Shown piece after piece: positions 21,485 through 32,466 of a DNA stretch of 64,000 nucleotides. Position 1 is the first letter of the stretch. The number at the start of each line of letters is the position of its first letter. Under the pieces are notes generated by a model. It did no database searches. It had not been told where the DNA came from and saw nothing but the letters and a program-made list of their open reading frames with translations. The stretch is taken from assembly GCA_037176845.1 (NCBI GenBank), contig JAYKXP010000117.1, forward strand, positions 89,393 to 153,392. The letters are read 5' to 3'. Origin of the DNA: Paramarasmius palmivorus (taxonomy: Eukaryota; Basidiomycota; Agaricomycetes; Agaricales; Marasmiaceae). A program made the position numbers and the translations under genes.

Positions 21485-22020
21485 ATATCAAAAGAACAAA
21501 AAGATCGCTTTGGCTTCATTTGATTCATCGCTTTGACCCACAGTTCAGATCAAGGATTGTGTGATGGTGTGGGTTCAGGTACAAAATATGTAACAACGCT
21601 ACTGAAGTCTGAAGACCTGTCGAGCGATTTCTCACCGAGAACAATGACCATTGTTGGACTCTTCGCAGCCAACAATAACCAAAGCGTCGGCATGGCAAAA
21701 CCGAACGCCTTCCATTCTGCAGCTTTGAACTTCTCAAGTCTCGTTGTGCGTAGTATGGAAATCGCATGAAACCACAACAAAAGACATTGACAGGTTTCCA
21801 AGTGTGTATGTAAGGAGCCTCGCTCAAAGTCTAAAAATTCATATGTTTTCGTTTGGATTCTTCAGACCACCAGGTCAACGCATACAGAACACAGAACAAG
21901 CCAGTTCTTCTCTTGTCGTTTCTTTCCTTTTGGCGCGGCTCTGGACCTCCTTTGTGCACTGCCAGCACGTCGTCACAACCCGTTCCAGCACCCACCGTAC
22001 CACGGTAACCAACGTTCAAA
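21485..22020 (+). repeat. Direct repeat, copy A (truncated 5' region of the Q-rich gene)
   Basis: About 530 bp match 24250-24800 in the same orientation, with small gaps. Shared landmarks are CTTTGGCTTCATT, the CAGCGTCGGCATGGCAAAA-like block, GACAGGTTTCCAAGTGTGTA and GTTTCTTTCCTTTTGGCGCG. In copy B this is the promoter and first about 17 codons of the Q-rich gene at 24750. In copy A the ATG is replaced by CTG and similarity fades after about 22015, so it is a dead 5' fragment. Confidence 0.8.
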
Positions 22021-22158
22021 GTTGGCTTACAGCTCAACCTTCTACAGTCTGCAGATTACTAGTACTTGTGACACTTCAATATACTCGTACAGTGCCGGTG
22101 GAGAAAGGTACAGAACAATTGTAATAATGGATGAGACAGAGATAAAAGTGCATACAAG

Positions 22159-24039
22159 TCAGAGAAGACAACCCCACACCTTTATTCGTACCTTGGGGGA
22201 GCGACCGAGTGTGAAAGTGGCCAGCTCATCGGAAAACCGCTTCACGTGTATATCAACCATAGCGGGATCGTTTCCAACAACTACAAAGTGCCAGGTACGA
22301 CCCTTTCGCTTCTCTGGTGTAAGTTGGTCCCAGATAGCTTGGATTCCTGCCCTTGGATCGTCGTGTTCTGTTGCAATTGTTGCCTGTAGGGCGTATAGAT
22401 TGCAAGCAGTATCGCCAAGAACACCATCAATTCCCGGGAAATTGGATACTGAGGGCATCCAATAGAAAGATCCGTTGACAGCTGCAGTCCTGATGCCCGC
22501 CGCCGTACCCGTAAGCAGAGGACAAGTCGATGGCTGCATCTGCATTTGGTCTTTACCACCGTGAGACTTGATGACCAGAGCTGACCCGCCGCTCGACATG
22601 CGAGTATGCATATCTACTTCGTGTTTCCAGGCAGCAGAAGATCTCGTGAGGGCATGAGAACTCAAAGTACAGAAGAGCTCTATAGCCCGCAGATTCGATA
22701 ATCGGCTTCGAGCTTCATCGAATATTTCGCCAAGATGCCGTGTTGGGATGAAAGGGATGCTCGACGACACTGCGATGGTGCCATCATCCGCGAGTAGCCG
22801 TTCGGGGCGAAGGAATAATAGGTTAGAGCCCCCACTTTCTGGGCCAGTCGGATTGACTGAAGAGAGGTCAGTAATAATGCTGGGACTGTTACATATCGCT
22901 TGAGCAGCTCTAGATGCGTTTTGTTTATAGATAACTTCCTTGCGGGGATGTTCCGTAAGTTCTGTGATAGTTCTAGTGGAGAAACCCCACTTGCGCACGA
23001 GAGGTATGGCGGAGGATAAGTCAAGCCCGAGTTCCTTTCTATACAATAAAGTAAGCAGGCATTTTTTAAAAAGGCAAGTACGGGGACAGCTCACAGAATT
23101 GCGGCTATCTCTAACACACTGGGCAAATCGGAGACAATACAGGTCCCACCGAGCTGTTTAACCCACTCCTTCCACCTCGCGGCATTTGGTGATGCTGCCT
23201 GGATGAGACGCTCAGCATGGACTTGGAATAGCTCGCAAGGCTGAAGGACATTAGCGTTGCTATCAGCCAGCGCCCAGCAATCTTTCAACATTGCGCCAAT
23301 AGTACCTCTTTCGTCGAATTCATCGCGGGCATAGGGAAAAGCACCTTGCTCGTTGAAAATGAAGATTTTTGTGCTGCTGAACTGAACGGCGGTAGGGAGT
23401 TTATGCTCGAGACGGTGCAGAAAAAGATATATCAGGAATGTGGTCTTGCCTGAGAGGAATCACTGCTCCGAATCAGCATTCAATAAACAAAATATGTCCG
23501 TTCCACGCACCAATGCCTGGTTGCCCCGTCACGACGATGCCACGACGGTCGCTGATTTCTTCTCCCCACTCAATCGACTCTCGAAGAAACTCATACTCGC
23601 GACGAACTACGAGAGAATCACGCAGGGCCACTGGCACAAAGAGCGTTTCGGCAATTGCTGAGATCCCTTCGTAGCAGATATAATCGAGTTGATCGGGGAT
23701 TTCGAGAGCCATGGCGCCATAACGGTTGCCTGCGGTTCCGTCATCGAGAACGGCGTTATCCTTGCAGATATCTGTTTTGAAGATCGTACCCTTGTGGTAC
23801 GGCCACTTTTTGCCCCAGGCTTTGGTATAGAATTCGGAAAGCTGAGTATTTTGCTTCATGCCAGGCGTAGACGTTAGATATCGATACTGGTGGGCAAGAA
23901 GTCGAGTTGAGGGTTTCGGGTGCCATGTCAGAAGTGGAGGTAATTGGAAAGGTTTTCTGTGTCTCCCCAGAAGCCGATGTAGTGAGGTGAGGCTGCTTGA
24001 CATCATCGTAGTTTGTGTCAGACCAACAAGGCGAAGCAT
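22159..24039 (-). CDS. CRN/RHS-like P-loop NTPase with C-terminal nuclease-like domain, copy 1
   Basis: Three main exons encode about 590 residues. The N-terminal region (from MKQNTQLSEFY) is shared with copy 2. A Walker A motif, GQPGIGKTTF, is assembled across an intron near 23470 and lies near residue 190. It is followed by a strand-rich ATPase core and LVRKWGFSTRTI, the basic-W-G motif seen in Crinkler/RHS NTPases. The C-terminal part has NFPGIDGVL, LQATIATEH and WHFVVVG, resembling the PD-(D/E)xK nuclease cores that end such proteins. Related proteins are thought to act as effectors or in conflict between genetic elements; that role is inferred. No signal peptide is visible. The start is uncertain: 24039 is the first ATG of the open frame, and MKQNTQ may be the true beginning. 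It is flanked by 0.5-kb direct repeats at 21485 and 24250. The intron at 23039-23094 is GT-AG. Confidence 0.72.
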
Positions 24040-24249
24040 CCCGCCGGGCCGCGCGTCTCTTTCAAGACTCTGTTCTCAACCATCATGACAGAACAAGTCA
24101 AGGGTTCAAAATACTGGCTTTGGAATCCCAGGCAGGGGAAGGATACAGTAAGAATCTCGTTCGATATAGACTAGTTTCCGTTATTTAATCTCTCTAGGCT
24201 CTCCGAACGAAATCATTGACAATACTTCAAGCTAACGTATGAATCGATT

Positions 24250-24800
24250 GGCTCTGTCAAAACAAAACAAAAAACGCTTTGGCTTCATTCTGCGTGCCAT
24301 CATTGAGACCCACAGCTAAATGTGTGATAGTGTGCGTCCATATGTCACAACGCAACTGAAGACTTGACGAGGTACATACACCGAACGGTTTCTTACCACC
24401 ATCGGGCGCCTCGCAGCTAACAATAACCAGAGCGTCGGCATGGCAAAAACGAACGCCTTCCATTCCAAAGCTTTGATCGGAACTCTGCCTCTCAAAATCT
24501 CAAGTCTTATTGTGCGTAGTATGCAACTCGCATGAGAACGCAACAAAAGACACGGTGCTGTTGGATACGACAGGTTTCCAAGTGTGTATGTAAGAAGCCT
24601 CGCTCAAAGTCTATAAAAACTCACAAGTTTTCGTTCAGATCCTTCAGACCACCAGGTCAACGCATACAGAACACCGAACAGGCCAGTTCTTCTCTTATCG
24701 TTTCTTTCCTTTTGGCGCGGCTCTGAACCTCCTTTGTGCACAGATTATCATGCCAGCACGTCGTAACACTCCATTCCAGTACCCACCGTACTACGGTCAC
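24250..24800 (+). repeat. Direct repeat, copy B (promoter and start of the Q-rich gene)
   Basis: Partner of 21485-22020, same orientation, about 2.8 kb apart. The NTPase-nuclease gene copy 1 lies between the two copies. Confidence 0.8.
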
Positions 24801-25447
24801 CAGCAGTACGATCAACACCAGCAGAATCAGCCCCAGCAGAATCAGTCCCAGTACAGCCAACAATTCAGTCACCAGTCCAGTCAATCCCCATACGTTCCAC
24901 TCCAGCGGAATCAGCAGCCCCAGCATACTTCACGTCAAGGAAGCACCACCGGGCCCGGACGAGTATACGACAATCGTAATTCGGGGCCCCATGGAACCCC
25001 GAATGGCACAGTCGTCAACCATCACACCAGTCGTCGCGGTTCCACCCCGTATAGACAACAAGGCCCCGATGGTGAAGTGTTGGTTTGGCGCCGTCAAGTC
25101 GACCCTAGCCTCGCTCCGGTTTCCGAGGACGAGTACGAAGATGCCACTGAGCCTGATGACAGTTCTTCCTTAGTGGGTAAGTGTATGCCTATAACTCATA
25201 GTACGATCACATCCCAAGTGACACCATTCCAACTTCCCCAGAGAGTCGCCGGCACTCCCGCCTGCAGTTGACGTGTACATTTGTTGTCAACCCCCAGTCA
25301 CCTCGTGGATGGGAAGCAACTGTGGAAGCTGTGCGATCCGAGTTCTCGATGTCCCGGGGAAGGAACAACGAGGTGTCGCACCTGTCTGTTTCATGTGAGC
25401 GGTGTTTACATAAAGTTGAAGTGTGCGCGACTGACTTTCTTGTCTAG
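24750..25447 (+). CDS. Gln/Ser-rich protein of unknown function
   Basis: Two exons give about 210 residues. The N-terminus MPARRNTPFQYPPYYGHQQY leads into about 40 residues very rich in Gln (QQNQPQQNQSQYSQQ), then a Ser/Arg/Gly-rich linker and an acidic patch (SEDEYEDATEPDDSSS). The first intron (GTAAGTGTATG to CCCCAG, about 25178-25240) joins to a basic, Cys-containing second exon that includes PRGWEATVEAVRSEFSMSRG and SCERCLHK. No family is recognised. The composition suggests a disordered protein. Its promoter and first codons are duplicated upstream at 21485. A further intron near 25405 is possible, so the 3' end is uncertain. Confidence 0.55.
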
Positions 25448-25819
25448 ATGACTGTTTTACTGCTAGTTCTTCTGGTTTTGTTCAAGGCAACCACAACAGA
25501 CGTTTAATCAGATGAACGAGGGCTGATCTCTGCGGATCTGGAGACTGGGAATATTGTTGGATTTGGGATACTGGTTACTTTGTTAACGTTGGACTCGGAC
25601 TTCAAGTTGGATAATGTACGACTAGCTGTGTAAGATATGATATTCGTTGTTCTTATGTATTCTCAACGGAATATGCCCGATGTGTAAGAGTTTTTGGGGT
25701 CTTCTTTGGCCTTTGACAGAAACAAACTTGAATTCGGACGGTGAGTTTTGCAACAAAGAAAGCACTTATTGGAATTTACAGATACTCTATCCACATAACA
25801 AAAATACAACGGCCACGGA
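25448..25819. other. Short intergenic stretch
   Basis: No gene seen. It lies between two convergent 3' ends (the Q-rich gene and the unknown-family gene to the right). Confidence 0.45.
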
Positions 25820-26737
25820 TCACAAGGGTCTATACTGACATTGACGCATACCCGACGGTGGACAAGATTTCGAGCGTACATGTATCCATCTAAACGCTCG
25901 TGGATCATAGTCCCGTCCCCCGGACCTATCGTCAAGGAAGGACCCTGCGTGCAAATTCAGGCTTTGGCATCCGATTTTTCTGGACAGCAAGCACGCACCG
26001 GGAATTATAGAATTATTGCTAATGACGCCTCCAACGCCAAAGTTCATCGTAATGCACGACATGTGGCCTTGACTATTCCTGATTATATACCGATAGGAAC
26101 CAGAAAAACCTAAAGGTCACGGTAAATAAAAGATGAGTGGTACAGCATGAGAACGTACCCCAAGGGTTTTGCCACCTCGTAGATCGCAGCATAGTAGTGT
26201 GATTGGCCATGGGACCAAACGCTGGATAAATAAAAGAATTGTTCAGTGTAACCTTCTTGCGTGATATTCCTCTTCCTTCATATAGCGGGTCCGTTCGCTC
26301 AAAAGGATATTGTAGTTGATCGAAGATGGAATCCTCGTTTACTACTCGCCCGGGATGCTGCCAATTAGGATTTTGCAATTGTTCGCGGAGGCTGGCGATG
26401 AATCTCTTATGTGCCACTCTTCTCATTTCTTCAAATGGTGGGAATGGGTTGGCGGCACGAATGCGGCCGCGTGTTTCAGGCTGCGGATAACTTTCGGGAG
26501 GTATCAACGGGGGAGAAAGAGTCCCAGCTACCGCGGAAAGAGGTGTAAGTTGACATTTATTGTATGCGATACTTACTAGGCAGACTCACATCGTGGGCGC
26601 CAGGTATGCATGGCGTATACAGAATCCCAAAACTTCCATTTTTCCTCGTTTGACGACAAGAATGATCTAAAGCCCGAGTCTGGCTGAGAAGCTCGAGGGA
26701 GAAGAGGCGGGGCAGGGGCAAAATGTGGTGCTTGCAT
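25820..26737 (-). CDS. Unknown paralogous family A, copy 1
   Basis: Four exons encode about 245 residues matching the gene at 45643-47025. Conserved blocks are DSGFRSFLSSNEEKWKFWDS, AMHTWRPR, a region with HKRFI.LR and NP.W, then the beta-rich FSGSYRYIIRNSQG and SCITMNFG. The ending YDPRAFRWIHVRSKSCPP followed by SGMRQCQYRPL is nearly identical in both copies. Introns follow TWRPR, WQNPW and SNNSIIPG and lie at the same places as in copy 2, which is good evidence that the exons are real. I recognise no known domain. An upstream exon encoding a membrane segment in copy 2 is disrupted here (frameshift and stop around 26930), and the upstream ATG of copy 2 reads ACG. This copy may be N-terminally truncated or dead. 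Confidence 0.6.
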
Positions 26738-27193
26738 GAAGATAGGACAAGAGAATGGATCCCCAATACGGACACCTGCCTCTTTAAAAGAAACCCAGCA
26801 GTAGTGTGACGTGTAGGCCGTCGGAAAAGGATCATCCTGTTAGCGTGTTTGGATTCTGATTAGCTCCAAGTAGAAAGTACACCATCGATGTTCGCTCACT
26901 GAGTGGACTCTCATGGTGACCCACGAAGGACTAACAACAGCTGTCGTGCTGCAGTTCGTATGTGTGTTTTGCCGTGGTCATGAGGGGTACATGCTTGTTC
27001 GATGGGTCCTTATATTGCATTTTTAGCACATCCGTGAATTCAATGGGCGTACCTTGGCAGCGCGGGTTGATCGTCAATCCGGAAATTAGCTCTTGTTTGA
27101 TATACTAGAAGTTAACTGACTCCTCATTCTTGAGCATAATTTGCTAGGTACGAATCCAGATACTTCGGGATTCCGGGTTAGCATCTTGAATCC
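26738..27193. other. Degraded upstream exon of family A copy 1
   Basis: On the minus strand 26900-27040 aligns with the membrane-segment exon of the paralogue (46906-47030), but about 9 bp are missing and a stop intervenes. No other gene is seen. Confidence 0.45.
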
Positions 27194-29066
27194 TTGACTT
27201 GTGTTTTTCCATGTAACCGCGTGGACAAGATGATGGTTGAGAGCAAAGCTTTACGACGCTGGGCGCCGGGCGCTTATACTACGGCAAGTTCTGGGCGTTC
27301 TGGGCATACGACTTTTCGGATTCCTTCCACGTTCGAAACCTCAACCCATCCTCTTGTTCAACACCATCGGTTTGTGATGACTCCTGGCATGAAACAAAAC
27401 CCACAGCTCTCCGAATTTTACGCCAAGGCTTGGGGCAAGAAGTGGCCACGCTACAAGGATATAATCGTCAAAACGGATATCTGCCAGGATGACGCTGCTC
27501 TCGATGATGGAACCGCAGGCAATCGTTATGGCGCCATTGCTCTCGAAGTTCCCAGTGAACTTCATTATACCTACTACAAAGGGATCTCAGTAGTTGCCGA
27601 AGCACTCTCTGTGCCAGTGGCCATGCACGACTCACTCATAGTTCGTCGCGAGTATGAGCTACTTCGAGATTCAATTGAGTGGGGAGAAGAAATTAGCGAC
27701 CGTCGCGGCATTGTTGTGACAGGGCAACCGGGCATTGGTGCGTGGAAAGGACATATCTTGTTTCCATATTGAACGCTGATTCTTCTCAGGCAAGACTACC
27801 TTCCTACTCTATCTTCTTCTACATCGTCTCGAGCATAAAGCCCCAACCGCCATTCAGTTCAGTGATACAAAATTTTTCATCTTCAACGAGCAAGGTGCCT
27901 TTCCTTACACTGCCCGCGACGAACTCGAGGAAGGAGGTACTATTAGCGCAATGCTGGGAAATTGTTGGGCATTGGTCGATAGCAACGCTACTGTCCCCCA
28001 GCCATGCGAGTTATTCCAAGCCCAAGCCAAGCGTCTCATCCAGGTGTCGCCGCCAAATGCCACCAGGTGGAAGGAATGGACTAAACAACTCGGTGGTATA
28101 TGTATAGTTTCAGAACCGCCTAGTGTGCTAGAGATAGCCGCAATTCTGCAAGTTATCTCTCCATGTGTACTGTTTAATCCCTGCTCACTCTCATCTACAG
28201 CAAGGAACGCAGGCTTGACTTCTCCTCCACCTTACCTCTCGTGCGCAAGTGGGGCCCATCAACATCGACTATCATTCAACTTGCAGAAGATCCCGGCCAA
28301 GAAACTACCTACTCACAAACCGCAGCTACAGCCGCTCAAGCGATATGTGATACTCCTAAAATCGTTACTACCCTCGCTCCAATTCCAACGGTCGTGAACA
28401 GCGAGATCTCTAACCTACTATTCCTTCGCCCTGAACGGCAACTCGCGGATGATGGCACTATCGCAAGGTCATCAAGCATACCTTTCATCCCAACACGATA
28501 CCTTGGCGAAATTTTCGATATTGCTCGGAGTCGATTACCGAACCTACAGGCTATAGAACTCTTCTGTACTTTGAGTTCTTCTTATACAGGTTGGAGGCAC
28601 GAAGTAGATATGCATACTCGCATGTCAAGCGGTGGGACAGCTTTGGTCGTGAGGTCTCATGACGGTCGGGAAGAAATGCAAATGCAACCATCGACTTGTT
28701 TATGTTTGGGTATGGGGATGGATATCAAGACTGCACGACGTCAACGAATCTTCTTATTGGATGCCATCGGTAACGAATTTTCCGGGAGTTTATGGTGTTC
28801 TTGGGGATACCGCTTGCAATCTCTATATCCTACACCCAACAACAGCCGAAAGGGATGACAGCCCCAGGGATGGAATAAAGGCATTCTGGGATTACCTTAC
28901 ACCGGATATCCGAGAGAAACGTATTTGGCACTTTGTCGTCGTTGGAAATGGTCACGATCAGACTGTGGTTACCTCACTAACGAAGAAATTTGCAGACGAA
29001 CTGGCCACCTTGACACTCGGTTGCAACCCTGGGGTACAAGTAAATGTGTGGGGTTGTGCTCTTTGA
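27194..29066 (+). pseudogene. CRN/RHS-like P-loop NTPase with nuclease-like domain, copy 2, frameshifted
   Basis: This is the inverted paralogue of 22159-24039, with the same exon structure. Blocks shared from TPGMKQN onward include the Walker A GQPGIGKTTF (joined across the intron after 27738), LVRKWGPSTSTI, LLFLRPER, IPFIPTRYLGEIFD and WHFVVVG. Near 28734 one extra base shifts the frame: without slippage translation stops at 28856-28858, and the frame entered after slippage runs to the TGA at 29064. In the nuclease-like part, FPGID of copy 1 is FPGVY and LQATIATEH is LHPTTAERD, so the putative metal-binding Asp and the Q-T/H motif are lost. The ATPase part looks intact. The second intron (28148-28200) appears to use a GC donor. 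I call it a probable pseudogene, but the frameshift alone could be an assembly error. Confidence 0.65.
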
Positions 29067-29748
29067 ATCTGTTTCGATCCTTTCCTGCCCACTATTGTAA
29101 TTGTACGTTTATTGGTAGTATCATCCTGCGGTCGAATCGTGTTCGACTTCAAGCCCAAAACTTTATTTCTCAAGGCTTGAAGCTGACGTTCGGAGAGTAT
29201 TGTAGGGAATGATACGTCGTTGAGGCGGAGCCTTCGTATAACAGGTTGCGGAAGTGGCATGAAGAGAGGTCTGAGGGTGTTCCGAGCCTTTTCATCTTCC
29301 GGGTGTAGGTCTTTCGATTATCTTGCTTACGGGGACTCGGACAGCGATGTACTCATATTGACATCGTCCTTCTTCAGGCTACGCGCAAGATATCGTGACC
29401 GATACGGGAAACGATTAGGTACTGTTATGTAGGTCAAAAGGGAGTGTTCAGTATCGGATGCGGGGAGAACGATTTCGCTGCATTCATTGGAATCTCGAGA
29501 AATGCGGTGGCGTAAAGGCGGAAGACAGGGATAAGGTTGATCAAGCCAGTGGAATAATCAGCGTTTGATGTTCAAGAAACCATTGTGTATGTTTAGTAAA
29601 CGATAGATACAGCTTGAACCGGTCAAGCTGCACCCGTGAAATTAACAGATACATATGTAGTACATCAATAACATACAACTGTTCGTACGAAAAGAATATG
29701 CTCTAACTCGGCCATAGCTTACATCCCCCACCTTCGGCGGCGCAAGAG
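29067..29748. other. Intergenic, no convincing gene
   Basis: A minus open frame at 28958-29260 (begins MPLPQPVIRRLRLNDV) overlaps the 3' end of the NTPase copy on the other strand. It has no motif and no paralogue in the window, so I leave it unassigned. Confidence 0.4.
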
Positions 29749-31036
29749 TCAACAGTCGACATCTTCATCTGGATGGCCCATGACATCCCAGTCATGGTCT
29801 TCTTCATTTGCGGCTATAGTCCAGTCTTCATCTTCCGAGTCTGACTCTAGAGAATATACCACTTGTGAGCGCATGAGAAGCTCGCAGATAGTAGCACACC
29901 TTCAACGAAGCCAAGATCCTTGACCTTTACTGTATGATGTCTCCGACCCTGCCAATCCACTTCAGTGCTGATCTCCAACCCCCAAAGATGAAAGAGGTGT
30001 AAGAGCTGCTGGATGATCTGCTCCCATTCCTTCGAGCTTGATTTGTCGTTAAGTCTTCTCTTGGGCGAGCCCAATTGCTCCGCTGGACGTTTCATGCTTT
30101 CCGGAAGACGGCGGACTATGATAATTTCATCAGAATACACTTCAGATAGGAAGAACAGGTAGACTGTACCGATAACTAACCACACGAACAAGCTGTTTCC
30201 GAAAATGTCATTCATCTGGCCTTCGATTTAAAAAATATTGGCAGTGTCTTACGGGAGACGGGCTACATATTTGGTTTAGAATGCATGTTGAGAGGAAATA
30301 ATAGGGATGTGGCACTGACAATCCTCTCTGATAAGGTGGTCAAAGGTGAACGAGAGTCTCTGGAGAATTGGTCTAAATTCTTCAATTCCATGCTCATTAT
30401 CGGTGCATAGCCCATATCTGCAAGGGATGTCAAAATACGTGCTGTAGAGAGAGTGAACGCCGACGGGAGTGACCCACGATGAATATCAACATCGGGACCT
30501 TTGATAGGTTGATAGCGAACAATTGTGGTGAATTGGAGTTTCTTGTCATTGGTCGAATCGTGAATGAACAGAACTTAGCACATGAATTTGGATCTGACCT
30601 TGTCTAGCGAATGCTTTAAAATCGTTAACTCCAGGCTTTCTCAGCATCAGCTCCTTCGTACTTGACGAGAATGAATTTTTCGTCCTTGTAAGGAAATAGC
30701 GCGATGATTGAGTCGTGACGCGGACTTTTAATCGACCTACAAATCTATCGTGACGAACAGTCCATTCATATCGGGATAGATCTTCAGAGTATAGGTCCTG
30801 CAAAGCAATGACATCCCCACGCCGTACCTGCCGGAACTATAGGGATCTCGTTGATTGAACTGGTCAGATTAAGAGAGCTAACACTTGCCTCGTCATACTC
30901 CTGTGCGCTCTACCATCTCCCAAACAGTGTTCACGACGGTTGTATTTTGGATCAAGTTCCCGAGAACAGTGGTGGCAGTGTTGTTTGAATTATTGAGCTG
31001 GAATCCTTCTACGCAGTTAGAGGTGTGGTTTGACAT
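29749..31036 (-). CDS. Unknown paralogous family B, copy 1
   Basis: Several exons align with the gene at 36585-38019. From the N-terminus: an Asn-rich exon (SNHTSNCVEGFQLNNSNN), FRQVRRGDVIALQDLYSEDL and RYEWTV, then KLQFTTIVRYQPIKGPDVDI. A middle part near 30215 could form a membrane helix (LFVWLVIGTVYLFFL) and leads into SKEWEQIIQQLLHLFHLWGLEI. The C-terminal acidic exon (ESDSEDEDWTIAANEEDHDW) stops at 29749-29751. No known domain is recognised. Asn-rich exon 1 recalls the short N-terminal modules found before NTPases and kinases in mushroom genomes, but that is only a likeness. Exon 1 joins exon 2 in frame if the donor is GTATGA after ERTG. Upstream sequence (31100-31290) also resembles that of copy 2, so the duplication included the promoter. 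Confidence 0.5.
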
Positions 31037-32093
31037 TGTTGCGCTAAAGCAAGATGACGCGTCCATTGTAGGCTTTCAAGTCAGGACTGGGAAGGCAGAG
31101 AGAGGTTGTGGCTAGAGGGCAAAGTGCCGAATGTAGAACGTGAGTTAGGATTGCTGTAGTCTTATATTGGGCTTTGTTAAGATTGGGCTTACGCGCTGTG
31201 GCTGACAGGAACTCAGAAGGAGAGAAAAGAAGGCGTGTATGTATCGTGGTACATCCTGTTACAGGCCTGCCAATCAATCCAAGCTCGTGTCATGGCCGCT
31301 ATGTTCGGGCTGAAGGAGTTGGTTGGTTATAAGGTGCCAGATGAGTAGTGGCAGCACGTTCACATCTGGAATAGGAATAGGCAGCTTGCAAGGAGTATCG
31401 AGTCAGGCCAAGGAAAAAAAAAAAGAAGCCTAAGAAGGAAAAGGAAAGACTCAACAGAAAACAAGCAAAACACGCTGCGCTTTGGTCTCTGGACATCTAA
31501 AGCAATTGACGTTGACCCCTTCCGAGCTCATCCTCCCGCTCTCTCACCCGAGAGTGACGGAAAAATTGCAAGCTGAATCATTCATCAGGCATTCATATTC
31601 GTCGTTTGTGGCAGGTTGAAATTGACAGCGAATGTATTGCGGTACACGGAACACACCCAGTACACTAGTATTATGAACCAATTCAGTATAGTTGTATTCG
31701 AGAATGACGTCCCAAGACGCACCATGTATTTGTGTCGAGACTCTTTCTCCCGGATGAGCATGTCTATAGCAAACAGTGGTTGAGCATCGACATGGACGTT
31801 CGAGATCAGAATTTCGTGACTCATCTCAGTTTCGTTCGTTCCGGGCAGCTCGGGCCGCCAATTTCTTTCCCCTGCAAGTGGAAATATCAAGCCCTTCATA
31901 CACCCGGATTGCTCATATTCGCACATAAGCCAGACGTCCTATCAACAAGTCTGGAGCACCATTTGCATCTTTGTCACACAGCGGTGGTGGTGGTGGTGAG
32001 CAGAAAATGATGCTTTTTTTTCACACGCGCGGCTAATCTGGACTTACGTCGCTTCCCCATCACTACAAACCGTTTCTCATCAAAGGACATTCA
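31037..32093. other. Intergenic with duplicated upstream sequence
   Basis: 31130-31290 resembles 38090-38240 upstream of family B copy 2. 31840-31960 resembles 32650-32770 (shared GGAAATATCAA.CCCTTCATACAC). A 12-A run sits near 31413, and (GGT)n lies near 31983. The minus open frame at 31585-31926 has one hydrophobic stretch but no other support. Confidence 0.45.
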
Positions 32094-32466
32094 ATGGTTC
32101 GTAGCCTTACTATCCTCAGATTATTGACTTAGTGCTCACTTTCATTCTCAGCCGATATACGTCAAGGGAATAGCTCTCGATTGGGAAAAGTGCGCCAAAG
32201 TGCTAGGGGTCGACGAGTCAAGCGGACTGGTCGACCGCCTCATTGGGAAGATCCTGGATGCGGTCGACAGGAGCAGGTTTCCGGACTGTACAGCATGTCG
32301 TCCCAATGGTGACCCCTTCACGGTGATATCGTTCGGATACGATGCATTTAGCGAGGACCGGAAAGAAATAGAAGGGATTCCCACTCCGTCGTACTTTACG
32401 AAGAATCAAGACCAATGGGACCTAGTGGCATCTGCTCCTGAAGTGTTCGAAGTTTATGATATTTGA
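32094..32466 (+). CDS. Small hypothetical protein
   Basis: The ATG ends exon 1 and is followed at once by a 55-bp intron (GTTCGT to TCTCAG, 32097-32151). Exon 2 continues in frame as PIYVKGIALDWEKCAKVLGV to FEVYDI, giving 106 residues. Composition is balanced and soluble, with amphipathic helices early (LVDRLIGKILDAVDRSRF) and a CTAC motif. No family is recognised. I accept it because the spliced frame is long, well composed and ends cleanly. The first exon of only three bases is unusual, so the true start may lie further upstream. Confidence 0.45.

Noticed and set aside
30837..30888. A GC-AG intron and a frameshift in family B copy 1 at the exon 1-2 junction
   Set aside because: A GT donor (GTATGA) seven bases upstream of the GC site joins the exons in frame, so neither an unusual donor nor a frameshift is needed.
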